Below are positions 16,349 through 25,531 of a DNA stretch of 64,000 bases, in pieces. How positions within the stretch are numbered: position 1 is the first letter of the stretch; every line of letters starts with the position of its first letter. Origin of the DNA: DATFVA01 sp963764235 (lineage in GTDB: Bacteria > Bacteroidota > Ignavibacteria > Ignavibacteriales > Ignavibacteriaceae); NCBI GenBank assembly GCA_963764235.1, contig CAVXRO010000009.1:124001-188000 (forward strand), in the 5' to 3' direction. The notes beneath the pieces were generated by a model. It was not told the origin of the DNA. It searched no databases and saw nothing but the letters and a program-made list of their open reading frames with translations. The position numbers were made by a program, and so were the translations under genes.

Positions 16349-18340
16349 TTACTTGAGTAAAAGCATCTTGTTTACTTTTACAAAATTTCCAGCTTCCATT
16401 CTGCAGAAATAGATTCCTGATGCGAGGTTAGAAGCTTTAAAATTTGTAGAATATGTTCCGGCATTCTGATATTCGTTAACCAGAACAGCTACCTGTTTTC
16501 CAAGTGCGTCATATATAACTACCTTTACATTCGAACCTTCCGGCAGCTGGTACTGGATAGTAGTTGTCGGGTTGAACGGATTAGGATAGTTCTGTGACAA
16601 TACGAAATCCTGCGGCACATTATCTTTAGCATAATCAACAGCAACAACACCGCCTAAAGCTTCAATAGAGGCCTTAAGAATTCCGAAAATGTAACTTGGA
16701 TTATGAACACCAAGGCTGCCGTCAGCTTCAACCATTAAGTAATCATAAGCTGCCTGCGCTTCGGTTAATGTTACAGAAGAATCCGTTATAGCAACATTAC
16801 CATTCTCATCCTGCGGTAGGCGAAGCTTTAATTGTACCATTAATCCTTCGATTTCAATCTGAAGTCCATTTGCGACTCCATCACCGTCAAGATCTGCGTT
16901 ATCGTTTACATAGAATTTCTTATCTGAGAAATCGGGACCGAAGTCGCCGTGACAGCCTGCACACGCTGCTACATTATCAACACCGTCAGCAGACATTCTC
17001 CATGAATGTGATCCGACAAGAATTACATTACCATCTGGGTCTGTAGTAGCAGGATACATATGACATCTTACACACGCATCATTTGTTGAACCTAAATGCG
17101 GTGAGCTTTCAATTGACTGTCCGAAAGTAATAGCATTTCTACCTACCAGTAAATCACCCTGTGGTCCATCATGAGGTCCATAGTGAGTACTGAGGTTTTT
17201 TAAATAATTATTTGTGTAATCAACAGCATCCCTGCGAGCCTTATGACAGTTTATACAGATTGCACCATTTCCTGCACCGGTAACTTCGAAACCATTTGTC
17301 AATGTAGCTTCCATAGTTCTTAGCTGATGCGGATTCTCAACACTATGTGGATCATGACATACTGCACAGGTAATTTTAACAACTTCAGGAAGATCTTGTG
17401 TAAGAGTTTGTTTTCCGGATTTAATGTATTCAACAAAACCTGCACCGTTATGGCACTGAGCACAGGAGGCTCTTGTTTCTCCACCATTCTTTTCAAAAGT
17501 AGCATGGTTGGAAACTCTCCATTGTGCAGGATAAACGTGATGACCTTCATCATGGCACCATGCACAATTCTGAACATCCAGAGTAACTGACATAACATTT
17601 GCAGCACCTACGTGCAAACTTCCTGGTCCATGGCAGCTTTCACACTGAATGCGGGCACGCAGCATTGCCTGAGGATATTGCTGGACCATATTATCAAATT
17701 GTCCCGGGAAAAGGGTATCAGGAAATACAAACGGAAAATCATCAAACCCGTTGTTATCTGCATTTGTGTCATAACCTGTTGTATGGCATTTTATGCAGGT
17801 CGGTCCGTAATGGTTACTTAATGTACCATTTAACCCCTCTTCAAAAATTGAATAATGACCGGTCTGTTCCCACTCAGCTGTTTTATCAGCATGGCAGTCC
17901 TGGCATGCATGATCCGGTAAAACAGGATATGAATACTGGTAGCCAAGATATAATCCAACTTTGATTACCAGCGGATCGGAAGAAACGCTTCCGTCTGAGA
18001 ATACAATTTTATAAGTGCCGGATTTATCTGGTTTGAATTCTATCACCTGTTCCATGTCGGACAGATTCAAACTGGCCCCGAAAACCGGGTTGGAATCGGC
18101 AGGTTTTTCTATTACAGTCCAGGTTGGATTTCCAAGAGTAGCATCGGTTAAAATAGCTTCCAGGTACATCTGGGTATTTTCACCAACATTGCTAAGCCCA
18201 TTATAAGCATGTTCAAAGATATCAGTAGAATCTTCTTCAGCCTGACGGGGATCTACTCCATAAGTCACAACTTTGGCAGACTGTGAATAAAGTAATACTG
18301 TGCTGAAAGCTATCATAAACAGTATCAACGTCTTTTTCAT
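16349..18340 (-). CDS. nine-heme c-type cytochrome with T9SS sorting domain
   Basis: A 663-residue secreted protein. A signal peptide (LILFMIAFSTVLLYSQSA) precedes a beta-sandwich-like segment of about 120 residues. Nine CxxCH heme sites follow: CQDCH, CIKCH, CESCH, CAWCH, CAQCH, CAVCH, CINCH, CVRCH and CAGCH. After a linker, the C-terminal 80 residues are a T9SS type A sorting domain with NYPNPFNPTTTIQY. It should be exported to the cell surface and carry electrons outside the cell, or act on an oxidised nitrogen or sulfur compound; which is not visible. It lies 18 bp downstream of a REC-domain gene, likely in one transcript. The second of two ATGs is chosen for its spacing to GGGAG. Confidence 0.88.
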   Translation of the reverse strand: MKKTLILFMIAFSTVLLYSQSAKVVTYGVDPRQAEEDSTDIFEHAYNGLSNVGENTQMYLEAILTDATLGNPTWTVIEKPADSNPVFGASLNLSDMEQVIEFKPDKSGTYKIVFSDGSVSSDPLVIKVGLYLGYQYSYPVLPDHACQDCHADKTAEWEQTGHYSIFEEGLNGTLSNHYGPTCIKCHTTGYDTNADNNGFDDFPFVFPDTLFPGQFDNMVQQYPQAMLRARIQCESCHGPGSLHVGAANVMSVTLDVQNCAWCHDEGHHVYPAQWRVSNHATFEKNGGETRASCAQCHNGAGFVEYIKSGKQTLTQDLPEVVKITCAVCHDPHSVENPHQLRTMEATLTNGFEVTGAGNGAICINCHKARRDAVDYTNNYLKNLSTHYGPHDGPQGDLLVGRNAITFGQSIESSPHLGSTNDACVRCHMYPATTDPDGNVILVGSHSWRMSADGVDNVAACAGCHGDFGPDFSDKKFYVNDNADLDGDGVANGLQIEIEGLMVQLKLRLPQDENGNVAITDSSVTLTEAQAAYDYLMVEADGSLGVHNPSYIFGILKASIEALGGVVAVDYAKDNVPQDFVLSQNYPNPFNPTTTIQYQLPEGSNVKVVIYDALGKQVAVLVNEYQNAGTYSTNFKASNLASGIYFCRMEAGNFVKVNKMLLLK

Positions 18341-18358
18341 CATTTTTCTCCCATTGAT

Positions 18359-18745
18359 TTAATATTGAGTTAGAGTTGTTTTTAGTTTAGTTATCGATCG
18401 AATCGAATCTTCCAATTCATTTTCACTTAAAGGCTTCAGGCCGTAAAAGTGAATTCCTACCTGGCTGACCTTCTTGCCCAGTTCGAGTCCCGGGTCGGAG
18501 GTTATAAATACGATTGCCAGATCGGGATTTAATTTCTTTACATTTTTTAGCAGATGTGCTGTGTCGGGTTTAAGAAAATCATCGTCAACAATCAGTATTG
18601 AAGGATGATTTGTGTGAATGAATGAGACTGCATCAAGCAGGTCGTTGCTTTTGTTGTATACGAGAAGTTGATTCTGTCCTTTGACATCAGGTTTGTCAAT
18701 CAACTCTATAAGGCTTGTGTCGCTGCTAATTGTAATAATTCTCAT
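18359..18745 (-). CDS. stand-alone receiver (REC) domain protein
   Basis: A 128-residue CheY-like protein with no output domain. The central strand ILIVDDDFLKPDT carries the likely phosphoacceptor aspartate, FITSDP holds the switch Thr/Ser, and GLKPLSE the conserved lysine. The N-terminal acidic pair of typical receivers is weak (SSDTS), so metal binding may be altered. It leads the nine-heme cytochrome gene, 18 bp away, and is divergent from the heme-sensor kinase at 19100, an attractive phosphodonor. The ATG at 18745 has GGGGG just upstream. Confidence 0.65.
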   Translation of the reverse strand: MRIITISSDTSLIELIDKPDVKGQNQLLVYNKSNDLLDAVSFIHTNHPSILIVDDDFLKPDTAHLLKNVKKLNPDLAIVFITSDPGLELGKKVSQVGIHFYGLKPLSENELEDSIRSITKLKTTLTQY

Positions 18746-18748
18746 CAC

Positions 18749-19099
18749 CCCCGCAATATCAATGTGTATGCCATTTCTACAGCATAAAAATATCCCCCTG
18801 GTCCCCCTTATATTTCACTGAATTCACTCTTTTTGCACTATTTTTCAACAAAATTAATTATTTATTATGCGAATGACTTCTCTTTACTGAGAAAGAAATA
18901 TCCCACTGCGACATCAATGTCCCTATAAAATCGAATAAAAATGCAATTTTAGTTTTTGGCACGTTTATCATTTATTAGTTCATTCGACGATTAATGTTGA
19001 ATTATTAAATAGAATTCTTAATGGAAGTGTATGATTTTTCGTTAATATCCAGACCCATTTTTACAGTGCTGGAAACCCGTATAACAGGGTAAGTTTTCT
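18749..19099. other. divergent intergenic region, no gene
   Basis: AT-rich 350 bp between the REC gene and the sensor kinase. TTGGCACG near 18956 matches a sigma-54 -24 element, but the expected TTGC at -12 is missing, so I do not call a promoter. No ORF or RNA gene seen. Confidence 0.4.
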
Positions 19100-20554
19100 A
19101 TGAAGTCAATAAAAACCAAATTTATTTTCTTTGCTCTGGTTTTAATAATAATCAGCCTTGTTGTACCTGTATATTTTCTGATCTCCCAGTTCCGTGAGAA
19201 CTTTAACCAGCGTTCCGTACTGATGCTCGAGGCAACTCTCGACCTTATGAACTACACGATGGATAACGCGATGTTGCAGGGAAACCAGAAAAATATTCAG
19301 TTGATGGTAGACGATCTGGGTAAAAGAAAAGGAATAGACCATGTCAGGATTATAAGTCCTGATGGTATAATTAAGTTTGCCTCTTCCGGTAAGGATATCG
19401 GAAAAGGACTTAAGTCAATTCACCCCGATCTCAACCCTGATTCACTTTCATCCGGCAGGATCAATCTTCTTAATAATAACGAATATCATTCATTCTCACC
19501 GATTTTCAATAAACCCGAATGCCGCGGCTGCCATAAACAGGATATAATTGCCTACCTGGATGTGGGTGCCAACCTTACCCCGGCTGAGACAAAGTTCTAT
19601 ACAGGAACGAGGCACATGGTTTTTCTTGGTATTGCTGTTCTGCTCATCATTACCGCAGGTTTTTATTTCATTTTTCAATCATTTATCAACAAACCTCTTC
19701 AGAAACTGATAAATGCCATGAGAGAAGTTAAAGGCGGTAATCTGACTGCTCATCTTGCCCTGGAAAGAGAAGATGAATTCGGTACAGTTAACCGCAACTT
19801 TAATCTGATGGTTGACAGACTGCATGATTCACAGGAAGAAATAAATAAACTCCATTTCGAACAGCTTCAGCATGCAGACAGGCTGATAACCCTCGGAGAG
19901 CTTACCTCAGAAACGGCACACGAAATCAATAATCACTCTGCTATAATAATGTCGCGCGCTGATTACATGTCTTTCGAGGCCGACCAGAACAGTCATATTG
20001 CAGGTTATTCCAGTGATATCAATGTAATTCTGAGCCAGACCGAAAAGATATCGGAAATAACACGGAATGTATTAAAACACAGTAAAAAAGTTGAAAAGAA
20101 TTTCGGCGAGGTTGACCTATCCGAAGTTGTTGAAAACACTTTGACAACCCTGCAGCCGATATTGAAGAAAAGAAATGTTGAGTTATCAAAGTCAATAATG
20201 GCGGAAAAAGCAGTAATAAAAGGAGACGCCCTTCAGCTTGAGCAGGCTCTCACTAACCTGGTAATAAATTCACTCGATGCAATGGACAATGAGGGGCGCC
20301 TTATGATTTCACTTACTGCTGAAAATTCGTCTTACGCGCTTTCGGTTGAAGATAATGGAACCGGTATAAATGAAACTATCAAAGACCAGATTTTTTCTCC
20401 CTTCTTCACCACGAAAACGGGAGGGAAAGGATCGGGACTGGGACTTTATATTGTAAAAAATATTTGTAAAAATCATAACGCTGATATAACCGTGGTTAGC
20501 GCTGAAGAAAAAGGTTCAACATTCAAAATTATGTTTAACGGAAAGAATCATTGA
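19100..20554 (+). CDS. sensor histidine kinase with periplasmic CxxCH heme motif
   Basis: A 484-residue membrane kinase. TM1 is near residues 8-28 and TM2 near 174-197. The periplasmic loop between them contains a single c-type heme site, CRGCH, at about residues 141-145. HAMP follows, then a HisKA-like helix with the phosphoacceptor in SETAHEINNHSA and an HATPase with NLVINSLDAMDN, EDNGTGI and GKGSGLGLYIVKN. The covalent heme suggests sensing of redox state, NO or O2 outside the inner membrane. It is followed after one base by an NtrC-type regulator, a standard kinase/regulator pair. Ligand identity is inferred. Confidence 0.88.
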   Translation: MKSIKTKFIFFALVLIIISLVVPVYFLISQFRENFNQRSVLMLEATLDLMNYTMDNAMLQGNQKNIQLMVDDLGKRKGIDHVRIISPDGIIKFASSGKDIGKGLKSIHPDLNPDSLSSGRINLLNNNEYHSFSPIFNKPECRGCHKQDIIAYLDVGANLTPAETKFYTGTRHMVFLGIAVLLIITAGFYFIFQSFINKPLQKLINAMREVKGGNLTAHLALEREDEFGTVNRNFNLMVDRLHDSQEEINKLHFEQLQHADRLITLGELTSETAHEINNHSAIIMSRADYMSFEADQNSHIAGYSSDINVILSQTEKISEITRNVLKHSKKVEKNFGEVDLSEVVENTLTTLQPILKKRNVELSKSIMAEKAVIKGDALQLEQALTNLVINSLDAMDNEGRLMISLTAENSSYALSVEDNGTGINETIKDQIFSPFFTTKTGGKGSGLGLYIVKNICKNHNADITVVSAEEKGSTFKIMFNGKNH

Positions 20555-20555
20555 A

Positions 20556-21935
20556 ATGAAAAAGATCTTGATTATTGACGATGAACAGGAAATGCTCAAT
20601 AGCCTCAACAAGCTGCTCTCAAGAAACCCGGAATATGATATCAGACTGATTGATGATTACCATAGGGCCGTGGATACGGTGGCAGGAGAAAGCTTTAACC
20701 TGATAATAACCGACCTTAAAATGAAGGAACATTCCGGTCTAGATATTCTGAAAGCTGCTCTTGAGAATTTTCCCGATTCCAAAATTATAATGATTTCCGG
20801 TTACGGAACGATAGAAACCAGCGTTGATGCTATGAAAAACGGGGCTTTTGATTTCCTTGAGAAACCATTCACTTCAAAGAAGCTGTTTGATTCTGTAGAG
20901 CGTGCTTTGCTGAATGGTTCACAGGTAGAGGAGTCGAAAGAGGAAGGACCAGAGTCTGAAATTTCGGGACTCCTGTACAGGAGCGGCAAAATGAAGCAGG
21001 TAATAGGTTATGTGAAAAAAATTGCCCCCGGAAATATGAACGTACTGGTAACAGGAGAAAGCGGCACGGGCAAGGAGCTTATTGCAAGGGCAATTCATAC
21101 GCTGAGCAGAAGGAATAAAAATCCCTTCGTTCCGGTAAACTGCGGTGCGCTGCCTGAGCATCTTTTTGAGAGTGAATTATTCGGTCATGAAAGAGGAGCC
21201 TTTACCGGAGCGGTTAAGACCAAGCCCGGTCTCCTGGAATTTGCAAATCAGGGAACTTTTTTCTTTGACGAGATCGGGGATATGAGTTTGTCCCTCCAGA
21301 TAAAACTCCTCAGAATGCTGGAGGAAAGAAAGATAAGAAGGATAGGCGCAAGGAATGAGATTGATATAGACGTGCGTATTATTGCGGCAACAAACAAAAA
21401 CCTTGAAAAAGAAGTTGCTGAAAAGAGATTTAGAGAAGATCTGTATTACCGGCTGAACACAATCAGGATAGATGTTCCTCCTCTCAGGGAAAGGAAGGAG
21501 GATATTATAATGCTTTCAAAACATTTTCTGGCTGATCTCTGTTCAAGGGATGATAAGCCTGTCCCTGTTTTTTCTAAAGAAGCAGAAACAACCCTTAAAA
21601 ATTATTACTGGCCCGGAAATGTGAGAGAGGTACAGAACCTGATCGGAAGAGCATATTTCCTCAGCACAAACGGAATTGTTGAAAGAGCCGATCTTCCGAT
21701 ACCTGCCTCCGCTGAGGAAAATGGTGCTGATAATTCATTCCTTGACCCGCAGTATAAAGAAGCAAAGGAAAAAACATTGGAAAAATTCGAGATCGAATAC
21801 CTGACTCATCACCTGAAAAAAAATAAAGGAAATATAACAAGAACAGCGGAGGTATGCGGACTTGACCGGAGATCAATCCATAGGTTGATAAATAAGTATA
21901 ATATCATCTACCAGGAGGAGGAAATAAATAATTAA
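20556..21935 (+). CDS. NtrC-family sigma-54-dependent response regulator
   Basis: A 459-residue activator. The N-terminal REC domain has IIDDEQEM and phosphoacceptor D in IITDLKM. The AAA+ domain shows Walker A GESGTGKEL, the sigma-54 contact motif ESELFGHERGAFTGA (contains GAFTGA) and Walker B GTFFFDEIGDM. A Fis-type HTH follows (TRTAEVCGLDRRSIHRLINKY). It is the cognate partner of the upstream heme-sensor kinase. Its targets should have -24/-12 promoters; none was convincingly located in this window. Confidence 0.93.
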   Translation: MKKILIIDDEQEMLNSLNKLLSRNPEYDIRLIDDYHRAVDTVAGESFNLIITDLKMKEHSGLDILKAALENFPDSKIIMISGYGTIETSVDAMKNGAFDFLEKPFTSKKLFDSVERALLNGSQVEESKEEGPESEISGLLYRSGKMKQVIGYVKKIAPGNMNVLVTGESGTGKELIARAIHTLSRRNKNPFVPVNCGALPEHLFESELFGHERGAFTGAVKTKPGLLEFANQGTFFFDEIGDMSLSLQIKLLRMLEERKIRRIGARNEIDIDVRIIAATNKNLEKEVAEKRFREDLYYRLNTIRIDVPPLRERKEDIIMLSKHFLADLCSRDDKPVPVFSKEAETTLKNYYWPGNVREVQNLIGRAYFLSTNGIVERADLPIPASAEENGADNSFLDPQYKEAKEKTLEKFEIEYLTHHLKKNKGNITRTAEVCGLDRRSIHRLINKYNIIYQEEEINN

Positions 21936-22008
21936 TATCTGCTCAGAAATTTAAGTAATTGTCTCCACGGTGCTCATTCTATTAACAATTCCGTGTTGAT
22001 AAAAGTTC

Positions 22009-22022
22009 GTAAATATATTTAC
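22009..22022. promoter_or_regulatory. perfect palindrome upstream of the M28 peptidase
   Basis: GTAAATATATTTAC is a perfect 14-bp palindrome about 70 bp upstream of the peptidase start. It could be an operator; AT-rich palindromes also arise by chance. Confidence 0.3.
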
Positions 22023-22092
22023 AGTGCTAGATCTTCGGAAATCTTTTCTTAAGTTTAATGCACCTTTTCATTGAATAATTCTGGGGAGTTAT

Positions 22093-24438
22093 ATGAAAAC
22101 AAAGTTACTTTTTTTGTGTGCCATTCTTTTTTCATTTCAGATTTTTCTGTTCTCTCAGACTTCTGTTATTCAGCAGATTATCAATAATGTTGACAGCGAT
22201 TCATTAACCCATTTTGTCGCTCAGCTTTCGGGTGAAGAACCCGTGATTGTTAATGGAACCACGCAGACCATTCTTTCAAGGAATAAGTATCAGCCCGGAA
22301 ATAACATAGCTGCTGACTTTGTTAAACAGAAATTTCAGAGCTATGGACTTACAGCATATGATCAGCAGTTCAGTTCAACAGGAAGAAATGTTTATAGTGT
22401 TATCACTGGATCCGAGCACCCGAATCAGAAATTTATTATTTGTGCTCATTATGACGATATGCCCTCGGGGACTATTGCACCGGGAGCTGATGATAACGGC
22501 AGCGGAACGGCCGCTGTTATAGAGGCCGCAAGGATTCTTTCACAATATACTTTTCCTTATACGCTTATCTTCGCCGTGTGGGATGAAGAGGAGCAGGGAC
22601 TAGTCGGCAGCGATTACTACGCCACACAGGCTGCCCAGGCGGGAGATTCTATTCTAGGAGTGGTGAATATGGATATGATTGCATGGGATTCAAACGACGA
22701 TAACATATGCAATATTCATACGGCCGATGTAGGTATAACGCACGAGATATTTGATAAAATGGTTGAACTGAATTCACAGTATAATGTCGGAATGGATATT
22801 GTGGAAGTTTATCCCCAACAGCCCTATAGCGATCATGCCTCGTTCATCGAGAATGGTTATTCCGCGGTGCTGTTGATTGAGGATGACTATGACTTTAACA
22901 CATATTATCACACAACCAATGATCTGCTGGTACATTATAATATCCCTTACTTTAAAAGATCTGCACAGCTTGCAATTGCAACAATCGCATCCTATGCTTT
23001 GAACCTGAACCTGCAGATAATACACACACCGTTCGCCTCTGTGGATTATACCGGTGATCTCAATTTGACAGCGACTTTCAGTACCGGACTCAACTTAGCA
23101 ACGGGTATTTCAGGACCACGACTATATTACAGAACCAGTACAGGCGGTAGCTTCAGCAGCTTCAATGAAGTTGAGGGTACTCCTATGCGCGGTGATTACG
23201 AGTATACTTTTACTATACCGGGTCAGCAGCTCGGTACCATTGTTCAATATTATCTTGCCGCCCAGGATGAGGATGCCGCTGTAGTTGCAACGCTGCCGGC
23301 AGGCGGCGGCGGATTCAATCCCCCGGGAAATATTCCGCCTCCCGATTTCTTCCAGTTCTTCGTAGCTCCACAAACATTGGCCTTTGAGGATACTGTTATG
23401 AATATGAATAACTGGACAGCAGCAGGTACCTGGGGTACAACCGGATCAAAATATGTATCTGCGCCCTACTCAATAACTGATTCACCTTCGGGCAATTACC
23501 TGAGCAACTCTAATTCAGGAATTACTTCAGTAAATTCACTGAATCTCTCAGGTTCCCTCGGAGCCACGCTTGAGTTTGATACCCAGTGGGCAATTGAAAC
23601 TGACTGGGATTATGCACAGGTATTAATTTCAACAAACAACGGTGCAAACTGGACTCCTCTCCAGGGTCAGTATACAAATCCCGGAACAGGCTCTTTTCAG
23701 CCAAATGGAGAACCTCTTTACGACGGCACACAACTTACCTGGGTTCATGAAACAATCGATATCAGTGATTACACCGGCAGTCAGATAAAATTGAGATTCC
23801 ATCTGATCTCAGATCAATCGATAACTGAAGATGGTTTTTATGTTGATAATATATCTGTCAAAGTATTCAGCGCCGTTCCGGTTGAACTCGCGTCTTTTAG
23901 TGCTGTAAGTACCGGTTCAGAAGTAAACCTCAAGTGGCAGACGGCATCTGAATTGAATAATAAGGGTTTTGAAATTCAGAGAAAAGCTGGAGATCAAAGC
24001 GAGTGGACAGTGCTCGGCTTTGTTAACGGAAATGGTACTTCCACACAAACAACTGATTATTCATTCACGGATAATAAACCGTTACCGGATAAATCCTTTT
24101 ACCGGCTGAAACAGGTTGATTTTGACGGCTCATTTAAATTGTACAATCCTGTTGAAATCAGGTTTAATCCTGTTTTCATCTTCTCGCTGGCACAGAATTA
24201 TCCAAATCCTTTCAATCCTGAAACCAGAATAAATTTCAGTGTTGGGAAGATTGAACTAGTAACACTTAAAGTATACGATGTACTGGGAAGTGAAACTGCC
24301 TCACTGATAAATGAAGTTAAAGAGCCGGGAGATTATTCTGTCTCATTCGATGGCAGCAGGCTGGCAAGCGGAATTTATATCTACAAGCTTACAGCCGGCA
24401 CATTTACCTCCTTTAAAAAAATGATCCTTTCCAAATAG
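22093..24438 (+). CDS. secreted M28-family zinc aminopeptidase with T9SS sorting domain
   Basis: A 781-residue protein. A signal peptide (LFLCAILFSFQIFLFSQT) precedes an M28 peptidase domain with the two-zinc ligands in CAHYDD, GADDNGSG, WDEEEQG, NMDMIAWD and YSDHASF. Beta-sandwich regions follow, one with an MAM/jelly-roll look (TLEFDTQWAIETDWDYAQV) near residues 490-595. The C-terminus is a T9SS type A sorting domain with NYPNPFNPETRINF. It probably degrades peptides at the cell surface. It is monocistronic with a hairpin downstream. Confidence 0.9.
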   Translation: MKTKLLFLCAILFSFQIFLFSQTSVIQQIINNVDSDSLTHFVAQLSGEEPVIVNGTTQTILSRNKYQPGNNIAADFVKQKFQSYGLTAYDQQFSSTGRNVYSVITGSEHPNQKFIICAHYDDMPSGTIAPGADDNGSGTAAVIEAARILSQYTFPYTLIFAVWDEEEQGLVGSDYYATQAAQAGDSILGVVNMDMIAWDSNDDNICNIHTADVGITHEIFDKMVELNSQYNVGMDIVEVYPQQPYSDHASFIENGYSAVLLIEDDYDFNTYYHTTNDLLVHYNIPYFKRSAQLAIATIASYALNLNLQIIHTPFASVDYTGDLNLTATFSTGLNLATGISGPRLYYRTSTGGSFSSFNEVEGTPMRGDYEYTFTIPGQQLGTIVQYYLAAQDEDAAVVATLPAGGGGFNPPGNIPPPDFFQFFVAPQTLAFEDTVMNMNNWTAAGTWGTTGSKYVSAPYSITDSPSGNYLSNSNSGITSVNSLNLSGSLGATLEFDTQWAIETDWDYAQVLISTNNGANWTPLQGQYTNPGTGSFQPNGEPLYDGTQLTWVHETIDISDYTGSQIKLRFHLISDQSITEDGFYVDNISVKVFSAVPVELASFSAVSTGSEVNLKWQTASELNNKGFEIQRKAGDQSEWTVLGFVNGNGTSTQTTDYSFTDNKPLPDKSFYRLKQVDFDGSFKLYNPVEIRFNPVFIFSLAQNYPNPFNPETRINFSVGKIELVTLKVYDVLGSETASLINEVKEPGDYSVSFDGSRLASGIYIYKLTAGTFTSFKKMILSK

Positions 24439-24446
24439 TTTTTTTA

Positions 24447-24480
24447 TCCCGGGGAAGGCGTAAAGACACGCCTTCCCGGA
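24447..24480 (+). terminator. strong hairpin after the M28 gene
   Basis: CCGGGGAAGGCGT pairs with ACGCCTTCCCGG around a 5-base loop just after the stop at 24438. Only a weak T-rich tail follows, but position and strength suggest a terminator. Confidence 0.6.
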
Positions 24481-24558
24481 TTTAACCGACAGAATCACCA
24501 TCATTGCCTCTTCTTTTTAGTAACTTCCAGGGTAATAGCAGGAAACCGTTTAATCTCA

Positions 24559-25062
24559 TTGAGAAATTTATTTAAATCAGAAAAATCACTTAAAACCATA
24601 GCGGTTTTTGAGTTTTCCAAGGGAATACTTGTACTGATGGCGGGCTTTGGGGTTCTCAGTTTATTAAATGATAATATCCAGAATAAGTTTGAGGACTTTG
24701 TCAGTCAGTTCAATTACAGTCCCCAGGGAAAAATTACAAGCAGTATATATGGTGCAATCACCCATCCGCAGGATTCCCTGCTGATAATAATAGCATCATT
24801 CGCGATTCTTTATTCATCCTTAAGGTTTGCGGAGGCTTATGGATTATGGCGACAGGCAAACTGGGCTAAATGGATAGGACTGATCTCATCACTCATTTAC
24901 CTGCCATATGAAATTTATGATCTTGAACGGCACCCGGGAATTCTGCCGGTAATATTTATCATAATTAACCTGGTTATTATATACATACTTTATTCAACCA
25001 TTACGATTAAACATAAGCCGGTTCCGGGTTCAGAAGAATACGAAAAACAAAAACGGGAATAA
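24559..25062 (+). CDS. DUF2127-like integral membrane protein
   Basis: A 167-residue protein with about four transmembrane helices and the DUF2127 style of opening (IAVFEFSKGILVLMAGFGVL), then a loop and SSLRFAEAYGLWRQANWAKW before two more helices. The likely start is a TTG at 24559, about 14 bases after AGGAA; no in-frame ATG lies nearby. The function of the family is unknown. It is convergent with the coiled-coil gene at 25080. Confidence 0.65.
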   Translation: MRNLFKSEKSLKTIAVFEFSKGILVLMAGFGVLSLLNDNIQNKFEDFVSQFNYSPQGKITSSIYGAITHPQDSLLIIIASFAILYSSLRFAEAYGLWRQANWAKWIGLISSLIYLPYEIYDLERHPGILPVIFIIINLVIIYILYSTITIKHKPVPGSEEYEKQKRE

Positions 25063-25079
25063 ACTTATGATTTCTTTCG

Positions 25080-25430
25080 TTATGAATATAATTTTCTCTG
25101 TACTCTGGAATATTCCTCACAGATCAGGCGGTCGATCTTATTTATTTCATCTCTAATTGATTCAAAGTTATTGCTGCCGGGATTCTTTAATTCCTCAACC
25201 TTAATTTTCATTTCATCCAATTTCAGCAGCATATCTTCGAACTGATCCGAAATATTATCTGATGAATTATTAAGCCGGCTCTGGAGTCCTACGAATTTCG
25301 ATCTCCATTCTGCAATCTTTTTTTCACCTTTCGACAATTCTTCATCCTGAAATGTCAACATTTTAGTCTCCTTTTCTAGTTCGGAAGACAGCATTCTTCC
25401 GGCATCATACCAGTCTTTAAATAAGCTCAT
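25080..25430 (-). CDS. small coiled-coil protein
   Basis: A 116-residue, highly charged helical protein (SSELEKETKMLTFQDEELSK; DQFEDMLLKLDEMKIKVEEL). It has no signal peptide or membrane segment. I do not recognise a family. In size and composition it resembles the coiled-coil protein at 15307-15618, though no clear alignment is visible. It precedes the SNF2-like gene on the same strand (transcription order reversed), separated by 100 bp. Confidence 0.55.
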   Translation of the reverse strand: MSLFKDWYDAGRMLSSELEKETKMLTFQDEELSKGEKKIAEWRSKFVGLQSRLNNSSDNISDQFEDMLLKLDEMKIKVEELKNPGSNNFESIRDEINKIDRLICEEYSRVQRKLYS

Positions 25431-25531
25431 TATTTATTCCTTTTATTATCAATAAATAAAGAAAAGACTAAATGTTTGTGATTAGAGAAACAGAAAAGAA
25501 ACGTTCGGAGAAAAGGGTGAGGCTGATAACC

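Noticed and set aside
18950..18975. Possible sigma-54 promoter (TTGGCACG)
   Set aside because: The -24 half matches but the -12 TTGC half is absent at the required spacing.
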